DNA of 64,000 nt, taken from assembly GCA_028554795.2 (NCBI GenBank), contig CM068831.1:34659644-34723643 (forward strand), read 5' to 3'. Origin of the DNA: Sinohyriopsis cumingii (lineage: Eukaryota; Mollusca; Bivalvia; Unionida; Unionidae). Position numbers and translations under genes: made by a program. Under the pieces are notes generated by a model. The model made no database searches, was not told where the DNA came from, and worked only from the letters and a program-made list of their open reading frames with translations. Below, piece by piece: positions 49,914 through 61,333 of the stretch (position 1 is its first letter; the number at the start of each line of letters is the position of its first letter).

Positions 49914-52900
49914 AGAAATTAAAATTCCATCACAGTCAGAAAATGCTGCAATCAAATCTCAGTAGCATACAGGATACAATCACATCCGACATCAACAGAA
50001 ATCACTTAGCATTGATTATCAATAACACAAAAACAACAGCACTAATTGATACAGGAGCAGCACTTTCACGCATTTCATGCAGACAACTGCAGTGTTTGGA
50101 CAGTAATTTTGATTTGGAACCACCCAAAATTACCTTCATCATTGGGGTTAATGGCGATCAACAAAAGCCTATTGGATGTATAACTCTAGACCTCGAAATC
50201 AATCGACTTACAGTTCCACACAGTTTCCATGTTTTTAAACATTTACACTGTGACCTTATTCTGGGCATGGACTTCTTAGAAAGCAAGAGAGCAACAATAG
50301 ACTTGAACTCTAAAACAGTATCCCTGTATGATGGATTAACAGTGTCTGCCTTAAAAAGTGAACGTAATCAGAAAATAAGCCTTGCTAGAACGGTTGCCAG
50401 GATTGTAGTGCCGGCACAATCTGAATGTGAGATTCCAGTGGAAATTAAGAACTGCCCAAGGGACAATATATTGTTACAACCTGTATCGCACTTACCCTCC
50501 AAAACCCAATTACTTGGGGCAAGAGCGATAGATAAAATTCAAGGAGGCAGAAGACGATTTCGCTTACTAAACCACACAAACAAAGATATAAGCTTAAGAC
50601 CTGGTAAAACAGTAGCAACTGTTGAAATTCTTGAAACTGATGACATTACACAGCCTGATTATGAACCGAACATATTACCAGAAGAGCCTTCTACTGTGAA
50701 CTGCACACACACAGCTGACAGTTCTGAAAGGGATAAATTTGTAAAACTTGCACAAGACCTTGGCTTTGATTGGTCAGACTCTGATTTGACTTCAGATGAA
50801 AAATTGTATTTCCAAGAATTTATTGGGAGAAATAGAGATGTGTTTGCGGTGGACTTGTCAGAATTAGGATGTACAGATATCTATCAACATAAAATTGACA
50901 CCGGCAATGAGAAACATGTTAGGCAAAGGTTCTACAGAACCAACCCCATACAAAAGGCAGAAATTGACAGACAAGTTAAAGAAATGTTAAAGTACGATAT
51001 CATTGAACCATCTACATCACCATGGCAAAGTCCAGTGGTTCTTGTGAAGAAGAAATCAGGAGAATACAGATTCGCTGTTGACTACAGGAAACTAAACAAG
51101 CTTACAAAACCAGAAGTATTTCCTCTTCCACGTTTTGATGACATGATGGACAGCATAGGCCAATCTTCCGCAGTATATTTTTCAGTGCTGGACATGTTTT
51201 CTGGCTTCTGGCAAATCAAGCTTGATCCAGAAACTAGAGAAAAGAGTACATTTGTCATAGCCGATGGTTGTTATGCATTCAAAAAGCTTCCGTTTGGATT
51301 GTCCAATTCACCCATGAGTTTCCAGCTTACCATGACAAAACTATTGCAAGGTATAGCCTATAAACATGTTCTGTGTAACATTGATGATGTGCTGGTGTAT
51401 AGTCGCACCTTAGAGGAACATTTCTCTCATTTGCAAGAAGTATTTGATAGACTGCGTAAAGCCAATCTTAAATTGAAACCCTCAAAATGTCGGTTTGCAA
51501 TAAAAAGAGTCAAATATTTGGGACACGTTATTTCCAAAGATGGAGTAGAAGTGGACTTGGATAAGACCAATATAGTATCAGACTTTCCAAGACCGAAAAA
51601 TGCACGAGATCTCAGAAGTTTCCTGGGTTTATGCAATTACTACAGACGGTTTGTGAAAAACTATAGTAATATATGTGCACCCTTGAACAATCTTCTCAAA
51701 AAGGATGTAAAATTTCAGTGGACTGATAAATGCGAATCAGCTTTTAACAAACTGAAAACAGCTCTGACTTCAGCACCTGTCTTAGCTTACCCAAACTTGG
51801 ACAAACCTTTCATTCTCTCAACAGATGCTTCGGGACAAGCCATATCTTACATTCTCAGTCAAAAAGACGAGCGGGGCAAGGAACATCCAATTTCTTACGG
51901 AGGCAGAGCACTTCGTATATTTGAAACAAAATGGGGTGTATCTGATAGAGAAGGTTTAGCCCTAATGGAAGGAGTACGGTATTATAGACACTTTCTTGAA
52001 CACCAGAAATTCACTGTGGTCACGGATCATGCAGCCCTAAAATACCTTAAGGACATTAAAAATCCAACAGGACGCTTGGGTCGCTGGAGTATGTTATTAC
52101 AGGGATTTAATTATGAAGTCATTCACAAAAGTGGTGTCAAGCATACCAACGCAGACTCTTTATCAAGGATTCCATACAGAGAAGCAATAAACAACAATGA
52201 CACTGCTTATAGTGACTATGAAACTAACTTGAGCATATTATTTATAAACAACAATGAACCTTCAATGGTGACCTTGGAATGTGACCCTCCATGCTTCCCC
52301 AGCAGGGTACAATCTCAGCCAGTCTCCGTGTACAGTATAGTAGACCAGACAGCAGATAAGCAGCTAGTATCAGCTTTCATTTCCAACAGAGGGGAGGAAA
52401 TCAAACAGGCTCAGTCCCTGTGTCCTGACTTGGCCCCAATTAAGTGCTACCTAGAAACAGGCCAACTGCCTGGTGACTCAACAAAAGCTGCAAGGACAGT
52501 GGCTGAAAGTGAGCAATACACCATGCTTGATGGACTTCTGTACCATTTATGGGACAGACGGGCAAAGAAACTTCCTAAAGAAATCCGCATTAAACAACAG
52601 TTAGCCATTCCTACCGGATTACGCTATGAAATTCTACATAACTGTCATGATTCCTTAACAGGAGGAGGTCATCAAAGCTTTGACAGAACTTATGCAACAA
52701 TACAGTCAAGGTACTATTGGCCAAAAATGTATGCACAGATAAAAGACTATGTTAAAACCTGTGAGGAATGCCAACAAGCCAAACAGCCATCTCACTCTAC
52801 AAAGGCACCCCTACACCCTATGCCATCAGTTGGAGTATTTGAACGCTGGCATATGGATATTCGTGGTCCATTAACAATAAACAAAGAGAAATACCAGTAT

Positions 52901-54106
52901 ATCTTGTTGTGTGTGGACAGTTTCAGCAGGTTTGTGGAAGCATTTCCATTACAATCGCAAGAAGCGACTGAAATAGCTGATATTTTGTACAAGGAAATAA
53001 TTTGCCGTTATGGAGCTCCTACAGCTCTAGTATCTGACCGTGGCCAGAACTTCCTGTCGCATATCATATCGGAACTCTGTAAGAAAATGAATATTAAACG
53101 CTTCCATACATCAAGCTACCATCCAGAAACCAACTCTACATGTGAGAGATTTAACAGAACATTAGCCCAATCTATGTGTACCTATATTGACAAAGCGCAA
53201 CAAAACTGGGTCGATTTGTTACCAGAAATCCTAATGGCTTACCGCAAGACACCATGCACCAACTCAACGGGATTCTCTCCATATGAATTAGTCTTTGGGA
53301 GAGAAATGAGAGCTCCACTAGATGTTTCTCTTGCCGATCCTACAAATACCGAGAAGTCAGTAGAGGACACAACAGCAACCTATTTACAAAAGCTAAAAAC
53401 ACTGATGGAAATAACTAGACAAGTTGCCCAAGACAACATCCAGAACTCCCAACAAAAATATAAAGAATATTATGATACGCACGCTCAAGAACCCTCTTTC
53501 CAACTAGGACAACGAGTATGGATGCACAATCCAAAAGTACCAAAAGGGAGATCATCTAAATTACACAAGAAATGGACAGGACCATGGTATATCAGTGACA
53601 TTGGGCCCAATCATACATACAAGTTACGTGATTGTAATAATCACAAACTACAAAGATCATTGGTCCATGCAAACAGACTAAAACAATATTTCAGCCCTGA
53701 CAACAGAAACGAGTTTTTGGACCATGCTACACAAATAGCTACACCACAGGAGACCACAACACCAAAGGACACACAAACATCTTTACAGACTGAAACATCT
53801 GGTAGCAAACCCTCAATTAAACCAGTACACAACAAGACAACTGATATTCCAGTACCTACAACAGATTCATCTTCCAAGCACTTGACATCAGATGAACCTA
53901 CAACAGCGCAGTCAAAAGACGAATGGGGTATTGTTGATCAAATTCTAGCCTGTAGTCGGCATCGTGGCAAGCGTGTTTATAGGGTTAAATGGCAAGACTT
54001 CCCCAAGACTACATGGGAACCTGAAGAAGCTTTACCACAGTTTTTGCTCCGGGAATTTCATGTAACAAAGACACAAAAAGGAAAGAGAAGAAAGTATGCA
54101 AAGTGA
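49910..54106 (+). CDS. pol: pol polyprotein: protease, RT, RNase H, integrase, chromodomain
   Basis: The first ATG is at 49,943 and gives 1,387 residues; the frame is open back to the gag TGA. Domains (residues from that ATG): aspartic protease with DTG at 36-38 and ILGMDF near 105; reverse transcriptase with VDYRKLN near 379, LDMFSGFWQI near 415 and LPFGLSNSP near 449; NIDD at 479-482, where the usual Tyr is Asn; RNase H residues D628, E670, D695 and D738; an integrase zinc domain (H902, H910, C940, C943); a D,D35E core (D972, D1032, E1068); a GPY/F-type module (KWTGPWY, near 1211); and a C-terminal chromodomain (about 1325-1375, with YRVKWQDFP and TWEPEEAL). Chromodomains of this type can bias integration through histone marks. 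Catalytic residues are otherwise intact, and length is normal for a chromodomain-bearing gypsy pol. Confidence 0.95.
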   Translation, partial: LEKLKFHHSQKMLQSNLSSIQDTITSDINRNHLALIINNTKTTALIDTGAALSRISCRQLQCLDSNFDLEPPKITFIIGVNGDQQKPIGCITLDLEINRLTVPHSFHVFKHLHCDLILGMDFLESKRATIDLNSKTVSLYDGLTVSALKSERNQKISLARTVARIVVPAQSECEIPVEIKNCPRDNILLQPVSHLPSKTQLLGARAIDKIQGGRRRFRLLNHTNKDISLRPGKTVATVEILETDDITQPDYEPNILPEEPSTVNCTHTADSSERDKFVKLAQDLGFDWSDSDLTSDEKLYFQEFIGRNRDVFAVDLSELGCTDIYQHKIDTGNEKHVRQRFYRTNPIQKAEIDRQVKEMLKYDIIEPSTSPWQSPVVLVKKKSGEYRFAVDYRKLNKLTKPEVFPLPRFDDMMDSIGQSSAVYFSVLDMFSGFWQIKLDPETREKSTFVIADGCYAFKKLPFGLSNSPMSFQLTMTKLLQGIAYKHVLCNIDDVLVYSRTLEEHFSHLQEVFDRLRKANLKLKPSKCRFAIKRVKYLGHVISKDGVEVDLDKTNIVSDFPRPKNARDLRSFLGLCNYYRRFVKNYSNICAPLNNLLKKDVKFQWTDKCESAFNKLKTALTSAPVLAYPNLDKPFILSTDASGQAISYILSQKDERGKEHPISYGGRALRIFETKWGVSDREGLALMEGVRYYRHFLEHQKFTVVTDHAALKYLKDIKNPTGRLGRWSMLLQGFNYEVIHKSGVKHTNADSLSRIPYREAINNNDTAYSDYETNLSILFINNNEPSMVTLECDPPCFPSRVQSQPVSVYSIVDQTADKQLVSAFISNRGEEIKQAQSLCPDLAPIKCYLETGQLPGDSTKAARTVAESEQYTMLDGLLYHLWDRRAKKLPKEIRIKQQLAIPTGLRYEILHNCHDSLTGGGHQSFDRTYATIQSRYYWPKMYAQIKDYVKTCEECQQAKQPSHSTKAPLHPMPSVGVFERWHMDIRGPLTINKEKYQYILLCVDSFSRFVEAFPLQSQEATEIADILYKEIICRYGAPTALVSDRGQNFLSHIISELCKKMNIKRFHTSSYHPETNSTCERFNRTLAQSMCTYIDKAQQNWVDLLPEILMAYRKTPCTNSTGFSPYELVFGREMRAPLDVSLADPTNTEKSVEDTTATYLQKLKTLMEITRQVAQDNIQNSQQKYKEYYDTHAQEPSFQLGQRVWMHNPKVPKGRSSKLHKKWTGPWYISDIGPNHTYKLRDCNNHKLQRSLVHANRLKQYFSPDNRNEFLDHATQIATPQETTTPKDTQTSLQTETSGSKPSIKPVHNKTTDIPVPTTDSSSKHLTSDEPTTAQSKDEWGIVDQILACSRHRGKRVYRVKWQDFPKTTWEPEEALPQFLLREFHVTKTQKGKRRKYAK

Positions 54107-54892
54107 AGATTCCAAAGGGACTTGATCAATTAGTTCTTAAAGGTGGACTCGTTATATTTGTTTTGCTGTGCTATACTTTCCTATCAACCTTTTCTTCCAT
54201 ATCTATCCTGCACATCTTCCTTCCTATGGTAGAGCAGAACAGATGTACAGATCCCACACTTGGACAATTGACAGCTATGTTGCACATTCCAAATGGATTA
54301 TTCTTTGCAAACAAATAACTACTGTAATTTTAAAGCAGTCTATGGCGCAATGTTAGTGCCAGTTCTTATTCAGTTCAAGAAAATCTTGAAATCCTTGTGA
54401 TACCTGCAGATTACATTCAAAGTGAAGTGACATTCATGGAACATTATACAAGGTACTGTAGATTGGTGAAAAGTCAGACATTTATGAAACTGTTGTTCAT
54501 GTGACTTTTGGTAGACAAAGATGATATATAAATTATTAGTGTGATTAATAATTAAGTGTTTGAAATTATTTTACATATACATGTATCAAGATATTTACCT
54601 AAAATTAGCATCCATAAGACCTCTTGGGATTATAAAGTTATTTCTGTTTCTAACTGAAAAGATTGTAATAAATCGCAATATTTTTGTACCTTAATACCCT
54701 GCACTATGGAATGTAAATTCTATTTAGGAAGTAGATTTTGTAGGTTTGTAGTGTGCAAGAAGTGTGTGTGAACACTGATGCCACATAAAACATTATGAAA
54801 TACATGTCTAAATCCAATTTACTCAATAATTTGACAAAACAATAGTATGTTATAAAAATTTGGGGACCAAATTTTGCTGGGCCGGAGGGACA
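54107..54892 (+). other. Non-coding 3' region and polypurine tract of the retrotransposon
   Basis: No envelope-like frame is present. A 71-codon frame just after pol begins with GTG and contains a hydrophobic stretch, but lacks support. The purine-rich GGAGGGACA (54,884-54,892) abuts the 3' LTR and is the likely plus-strand primer. Confidence 0.7.
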
Positions 54893-55733
54893 TATTATAG
54901 GGCTAAATTTAGTTATTTCAGGTGCTATGGTATTTATATTAGTTTTAGAAGAAATGATATATTTGTGTATAAATTTTCTAAATTCTCTACATAAATTTAA
55001 TAACAGTATGTCTATGATAGAGGAGTAACTCTACAGTCACTGTTAGATTTAGAGGCAGAGATTTGGGGTCAATACTAGGTTACCAGCAGCTATTCAAATT
55101 CTATGGTGTCAAGTTACAGTGCAGAGAAACTGAAACAAAGGAGTCAGTAGGACAGTTGGAAGATGTGTTTGTAAAGCTAATTAAAATCAATTATAGCAAG
55201 TTGGCCATAATACTTAAACATTAAAATTAGTGACCATTTGAAGGGAAATTTGAATCTCTTTTAGTAGGTATAATGTGCTTAAAATAGAGTTGGGTAGTTA
55301 TAGTTTAATTTTGAAGTAATTTGTTCAAGAGGATAAAGTTTACAAGTAATTTCATACTCAAAATAATATTTTTGTAAATTCTAACACACAGCATCAGTGG
55401 GAAAAGAGTGTGTATGGAGAGTACATATATGGCTTTATTTTGGATTACAAAATTTAGATTCTGTGACTTTTGATATGTAGATTAGAGTTAGATAAAGGGT
55501 CTGCACCTAACACAATCAGACCAGAATATTAGTTTAGAATAGGTCTTCAGGGAATGTTTTCTCTGAAGTCCGCTAGGATTGTTTAAATAACCAGGTCAAA
55601 CATAGTGCAGGGAGTCAGCATGAAGAACTAGGGGCAACATACTTCATTAAAGGTACAAACAAAAAGAAGAAGAAACCCTCTTGCTTGTGACTAATTCCCC
55701 ATAGCGCAGTGACTTCAGAAAGGCGCTACTACA
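54893..55733 (+). repeat. 3' long terminal repeat
   Basis: 841 bp, same ends as the 5' LTR. Nine substitutions separate the two, four of them clustered near 55,112-55,131. Confidence 0.95.
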
Positions 55734-56223
55734 CAATCTCTGCGGTTTATTCTGTATGAGCAGTGCTACTCTCCAAAGAATGTTGTGATGTTTCAAATGT
55801 TTCTTCTTAGGTATACAACCCACATAAATGTCTAGGTGGAAAGAACATGATTTATATATGTTGAAGTCACAAAATACTGCTCCTTCATACCCCTTAAAGC
55901 CACTGTCACTAGGTGGCGCACCTTACAGAATCCTTTTTTCCAAATGTTAAAAGAAAGTCATGTTTCAGTAAGAAATGGTGTTTTAAAGCTTTGTAAAGTA
56001 TTAGGTTTTTGAAAGGCTTACGATATTAAACGAGAATCCGAAAAGTGATGAAATCTATATTATTACAACTTTCGATATAGCTGAAAGATTTGAGTATGGC
56101 TGTATTTTATGTGGAGAACAATAGAGGCTTTATCAAATGGCTTGTTTGTAATGGTGTCATGGGGCGTTGCAAATAGGTATGACAATATATACATTTTTCG
56201 AACGCTCTACGTACATGTAATTA
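55734..56223. other. Right remainder of the unit-B-specific insertion
   Basis: After the CAAT duplication (55,734-55,737) comes non-coding DNA with no match in unit A. With 47,109-48,018 it forms a roughly 1.4-kb segment into which the retrotransposon inserted. Its nature is unknown. Confidence 0.6.
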
Positions 56224-56493
56224 TGACCGCGATATAAGGTACCAAGTTCTTGGAGAGTACCCTGAAATGCGAAGGGTTTCAATAACCAAGCTGGTAAATT
56301 GGAGACCCACACTTTTACAATAGTGATGGAAGCAGACACAAGTGTACTATGCTGTGGCACCGAATGAATCAACGTTCTTAACTTTTACTATGTTAGCAAA
56401 ATGTTAGCAAGAATGACCTGTAACTATTGATGTTTGATGTTACGTGTTCAGAGGGTATGATAGGATTTGTACGACTCTACACGGAAACTAGCT

Positions 56494-57510
56494 ATGGACA
56501 CAGTCGACTTATCAAGCATTGATAGGATCCAACGTCCCAGTTAAAAAGTTGTTAGAGTTTATTCCATACCGATTCAGAATGTGTCAGCACGAGAAATACA
56601 GGTCGTTGGTGATGAAGTGGGAAACGACAGTCACCAATTAGTGATCACGTGGATGGATGTTGTCAAATCCATGTACAACAACTTATGGCTGAGTTTCAGC
56701 TGTCAGTGTCAGAAGCGTTTTCATGCCACCAGCAACATAAACCTCATTTCTGCGAAAGATACATATTCCCAAACTGTCCTGGAGAAGGCCTCGGTTTCTG
56801 CCGAAGGCCTTACCATGGGTAGAAGAGGAATGGACTATCTTAGAAGCAATAGATATTACCTAGATGCTTTGGAGACCCGTCATAACTTGACATCATCCCT
56901 CTTTCTGGAGGAAGGGGACCCAGTTCCTGGAGTAAGAAGATAAAGGGATGTAGAGCTCAGCTACATCAATGATTACGGAGTTTTTTTTATGAAGTGTATC
57001 CCAACAGAAAAACTGACAATCCTACAGTATGTCGAGAAAACTGAATCTCTACAGAGGACGGTTTATGATACAGTTTTTGAAGTTGTCCAGGAATTCGCGC
57101 CTTCCAATGTTGCTTAAACCTCAATGGGGCTACTTTTCGCATAAAGCTTGTATAATACGAAGGCGCTCCTGGGTTACAATTTATGCACTGTCCTCAATTT
57201 GATGACGCTGTGAAGAAGGGATATACAACCTTTGTAGATTTGTTTCGTAGTACCGACACAATTCTGGAAGCGATATCCCGCTGAGGTCGGAGTACTTGCT
57301 AGAGTCTCAGTCATATTTGCGAGAATCCACTCAGCCAGGAAACACCCAGTACACATTGTCAATGAATGAAAACATATTGAGGTTAATGGCACATGTAAGG
57401 TTGTGAGAGTTAATTGGAATACAGGAATGCAATTTAAAACATAATTACCAAAAGAAGATATGGAGGCTCACTTCGACTCCTATATGAAGTTTGCAAACAT
57501 GATTATTCTT
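56494..57510 (+). pseudogene. Decayed copy (B) of an unrecognised protein-coding gene
   Basis: ATG at 56,494 (MDTVDLSSIDRIQRPS), then TAA, then the same frame is open from 56,545 to 56,943 (132 codons). It includes IPIQNVSAREIQVVGDEVG, WMDVVKSMYNNLWLSFSCQ and NRYYLDALETRHNLTSSLFL. Further pieces in other frames match copy A: EKTESLQRTVYDTVFEVVQE (about 57,033-57,092), FDDAVKKGYTTFVDLF (about 57,199-57,246), PGNTQYTLSMNEN (about 57,336-57,374) and a PKEDMEAHFDSYMKF piece (about 57,450-57,494). It is better preserved than A at its start. The fold is unknown. It is cut at its end by a 2.3-kb insertion, after which homology to A resumes at about 59,795. Confidence 0.6.
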
Positions 57511-59795
57511 GAGTGACGTGTTTAGGCTCGAATAAACAGATAAACAGTAACACAAGAAAGAGTGAAAACAACAAGCTTTAAAAAATACAATAATTTATTT
57601 CCTTGGAAATATTCCGTAAAAATGAAAAAATATGAACTTACGGTTTTATAGAATCAAATCCAAAATAATCTAACAATAATCCAAGAATAAAATTGTTGAA
57701 GTCCTAATAACAAAATGTTCTACTGATTTCAAGTTCGAATCCCGACTAAGAATCCCAGATGGAAGACGATGACATATGGTGAAAAATCTAGTGTTGAATT
57801 CTACAGTTCCTTGTAGACACAATAATTATCACTCCGGTTTTTCATAGCTGAATAATTTTTTATATATTAAAAAATGTCCTTTTTCAACAATTTTACATGA
57901 GCACATGTATTTTCCAGAAAAATAACAGAATTAATCCTTTTGAATCCAAGTAATTTGAAATAACTCCAAACAGCTGGGAATAATTCTCCAAAACATAGGT
58001 TATATCGTATTCTAAACGTAAACAATGGGTCACGTGATCATCTTCTCGAAGCTTATAGAAACTACATACTTGTTAATGGTCATGTACACCCAGTGTGACC
58101 CTGACAAAAACCAATCGTTTTACTCTGAGAAATAAGAAATGAAAAAAAATTGTTTACACCTTAAGCACAAGGTTCCATCATGACCTCGACAACAACCAAT
58201 GATTTTAAAATAAAGATAGAACTTGTTTACGTGGATGCTACAAATTTTGAAACAAGGTCAGGATTAGATCAACACCTGGTGTTTATAAACAAACAGTCAA
58301 AGTCAAACTATTTTCAGAAAAGTATCATCTCTAGTGAGTAAATTTACATTACAATATCATGTAATGAAATTTAAACAAAATTTAAAACTGACAAACAATT
58401 AAATTGAAATAATTCCAATTTTTATTAATGAAACGGATTTTCTGAAATACGATTGGCTGTAAACGGTCACGCGATATTGATCTGGAATTTTTTACACATC
58501 GATAAATTCTGGGACTACTTTCGGTTTTTGTACTGTTCGCAGTATAAATAAACATTGCAGACACATCATTATGAAACAACTGTTTCATCTTTTAGATTTT
58601 TTATTCAGCAAAGAAGTATAAATTATACTCTTTTATATTGTTTCAAATATTTTTTGATTGAAATGCGTAGTTTACAATTTGGCATTCGTCTGCTACATAA
58701 TCGCGCAAAAATTGCCGATTACGAGATTGATACATTCCCTCACACAGCACCCCATGACCTCAGTCACCTTAGCCATACAATACAACAACAATAATATCGT
58801 GGGAACTGGGCCAGTACATTTTGAGGCCGCTGAGGGATATAAATTATTTTGGATACGTAGTCATTAATTCCTTCCAGCACTCCATCACTCAACTATGCAA
58901 CCAAACAAAACAAATGGCCGGTTTTGCGAGCAACTCTACATTTAACAACTGCACATTTAATTTCACATTAGATAAATGAAAGGGTCTTGTTAAGTATTAA
59001 CGCTGATGAAAAAGATATAAAATGTTATTCCTGTATAGGACATATTAAAATTTAAAAAAGGATGTCCTTTTTTATGAAAAGAAATGTGCTGACCTTCAGG
59101 AGGCCATTGCCTAAGATGTAAAGTATGAAGTTGCCGAATAAACGTGACTGACAATAGTTGCATCTCATCTGAAATTAGATCAATGAACGGGTCTTCATAA
59201 GTATTAACGCTGTCGAGATTGATATAAAATGTTATTTCTGTACATTATTTATTTAATTGTTACCTTTATGTTAGCAAGGGATAACATCATCTTATTCATA
59301 TTTCGATGTTGTTCATTGATAAAATCCATTATGACTTATGGTTTGAATGGAAATTTAATCTAGCACACTTGTTCTATCCGTATCAGCTGTTATTATGTAA
59401 GGTCATGGTCATCTGACGTAGCAGATGGGGCTGTAAAATATGAAGTTTCTGAATAAACGTAACTGTGACAGTTGTCAATATGTTCGTGTGATTCTGTACA
59501 GGTTATGTATTATTAGGCGATGTGAAGCGGCGAATGAAAGGAAAGTACGCGCTACTTAAACTGGAATGCATTGTTGATGGAATAAGTGGATTTGACGAAA
59601 GAAAGAACGAAATTGGAATTATACGAATTAAATGATCATGGTTGGGTATTTATCCTTCGGACTTTATTAACTTTGTGAGTGATTAGGTAAAATTTACACA
59701 TCGATAAATACCCAACCATAATCATTTAATCCTATAATAAATATATATTAAATCAGATATAATTCAATCAGATATACATAATATTATACATCTTC
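57511..59795. mobile_element. 2.3-kb insertion in unit B, nature unknown
   Basis: Unit A is contiguous across this point, so the segment was gained in B or lost in A. It has no long frame. It contains a roughly 205-bp internal duplication (GTATTAACGCTG-x-x-GA segments at about 58,998 and 59,202; a GAATAAACGTxACTG motif at about 59,138 and 59,452) and ends near a strong hairpin at 59,628-59,729. TTTACACATCGATAAAT-type sequence occurs at about 58,491 and at the hairpin. Confidence 0.55.
59628..59729. repeat. Near-perfect 27-bp inverted repeat with 48-nt loop
   Basis: The left arm (59,628-59,654) and right arm (59,703-59,729) are reverse complements at 26 of 27 positions. The conserved core is GGTTGGGTATTTATC. 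Such perfection in otherwise decayed DNA suggests recent origin, for example as a transposon end or foldback element. Confidence 0.9.
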
Positions 59796-60954
59796 TGCAT
59801 ACAGAAAAATACGCTTGAGACAAGGAAATCTGTTCGGATTCCTTGGCACGAGAATGGACATGGCAGAATTGCCTACGAGAAAACCGCCGGAGGACACCGA
59901 CATCTATAAGGGTGTTACAGATTGACGTGTTCCAAAGCAAGCTACGAGTTCTATCCTTAACTACTGGTGATAGTAGAATGGCAAAGATGGCATTCAATGG
60001 TGGTACCTTCTAAGTGCGTCACCTCACCTGACGCCAAAAATCGACATTTATTTTTACTCTGGACAGAGAGAAAAACCTGATGTTTTGTGATCATTAATCT
60101 AAGATGCGTGTCTCAAGAAGCACACATTGCTTCAGCCGACCATTGACTGCATATTAATCTAATGCAGTTATTGCTATCAAAGAATGCAATAATACAGTAA
60201 TGGTGTAGGTCCAACTCCCGCCCCATTGTATAATTTATACATTTTGAACCGAGATGCAAAAAATTGATTTTATTGCGCTTGAATGAAGAAGAGAAAAAAC
60301 GTTGGTGTATTGGGAATAGAGAATGTTGGTAATATAAAATTTTGCTGCGTCTACACAAGGACGAATTTTTCTATGCCTAGAGTTTGAATGAATTTTGTCT
60401 CCAATAGGTCATAGGTTGACTTTTGGACCAAAAGCCGATATTATATGCTGCATTAGATGGATTACAGGATATTTTGTAGTATATGGAACGACCACTTTCG
60501 TACGTCTAAGATAAAGTAATGATTCATTTGCCTCATTACAGTAATTTTATGAAGGTGAAGATCTAAAATGCGCTTAGAAAAACTCTTTTTTATAACTAGA
60601 GTAAGCAACTCTTATTACATTTTAAGGACTCTTATGACGTTTGCCCTTAAGGTACATAACGTTCGGAAGCAGAATTTGCATTACGGGCATGAATAATTAT
60701 CAAATATTTGGTCTCCTCCAAAGCAGGAATAAAAGAAACGTCTATATGGACCTTTTGGTCGTTTGATTTTTATGCAAATGGCAAAAGCTTTAATATAATG
60801 CGCATACAAACCATTTAGATTTCGAATCTGTTAACCAGTTTTTGTTCTGGTCATTTGAAAGTTTAAGCGTATCTGGAAACAGGCTTCTTTGGTATGAGTA
60901 CTCATTAATCTCCAGCAGATCATAAAGAAGTCGACGTACACTGAACAGGACCGG

Positions 60955-61333
60955 GATTAAAACATTCGACTATGTTGTACTATTTTATGTTGAAGGTATG
61001 GGCTGGAAATATGCTGCTCTGAGGTACACCCATAACGAGAGGGTGTTTTTCAAAGACTGGTACGTATCTTCGCAGATAATTCATTATGACGTTGTTCCAT
61101 ATAGTGTGGTAAGCTTTCACTTAGTCAAATAAGATGGTTATGATATGTTCTGTAGAAACGTTTTTGATGAGTGTTTCTGTTATGATGCTGATCTCGCGTC
61201 CGAACCCATAATGAAGTATTGTGATCGATGCGAGAAACGTAAATAGCTGGAGGTTAAGGAGGGCCAAGTTCGACCCAAATGAGGCACGAAGGTTATCAGT
61301 AAGCATGTAACCAAAGGACCCAGCGTGTAACAA
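60955..61333 (-). pseudogene. Non-LTR reverse transcriptase relic (B copy)
   Basis: The minus strand reads ILHYGFGREISIITETLIKN, then HIITILFD, a stop, and KAYHTIWNNVIMNYLRRY. After another stretch comes GVPQSSIFPAHTFNIK. The motif order (aspartate plus K-A-Y-x-T block, then G-V-P-Q-x-S) is that of jockey/CR1-type LINE reverse transcriptases. It is broken by stops. The A copy occupies the matching position, so the LINE inserted before the duplication. Confidence 0.65.

Larger units (their letters stand above)
48019..55733 (+). mobile_element. Ty3/gypsy-type LTR retrotransposon with chromodomain, nearly intact
   Basis: Full structure in order: 841-bp LTR, primer-binding site, gag, in-frame TGA, pol (protease, reverse transcriptase, RNase H, integrase, chromodomain), a 0.8-kb non-coding 3' region, a purine-rich tract and an 841-bp LTR. 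The LTRs differ at 9 positions by eye (about 1.1%), all substitutions, so insertion is recent compared with everything else here. The 4-bp target duplication is intact. No envelope gene is present. Known lesions are a TAA inside gag and Asn instead of Tyr in the YxDD box. It inserted into a segment found only in unit B. Confidence 0.97.

Noticed and set aside
54103..54318. 71-codon frame after pol with a hydrophobic segment, possible envelope remnant
   Set aside because: It begins with GTG, is very short and lacks signal, cleavage or cysteine features of an envelope. No family support.
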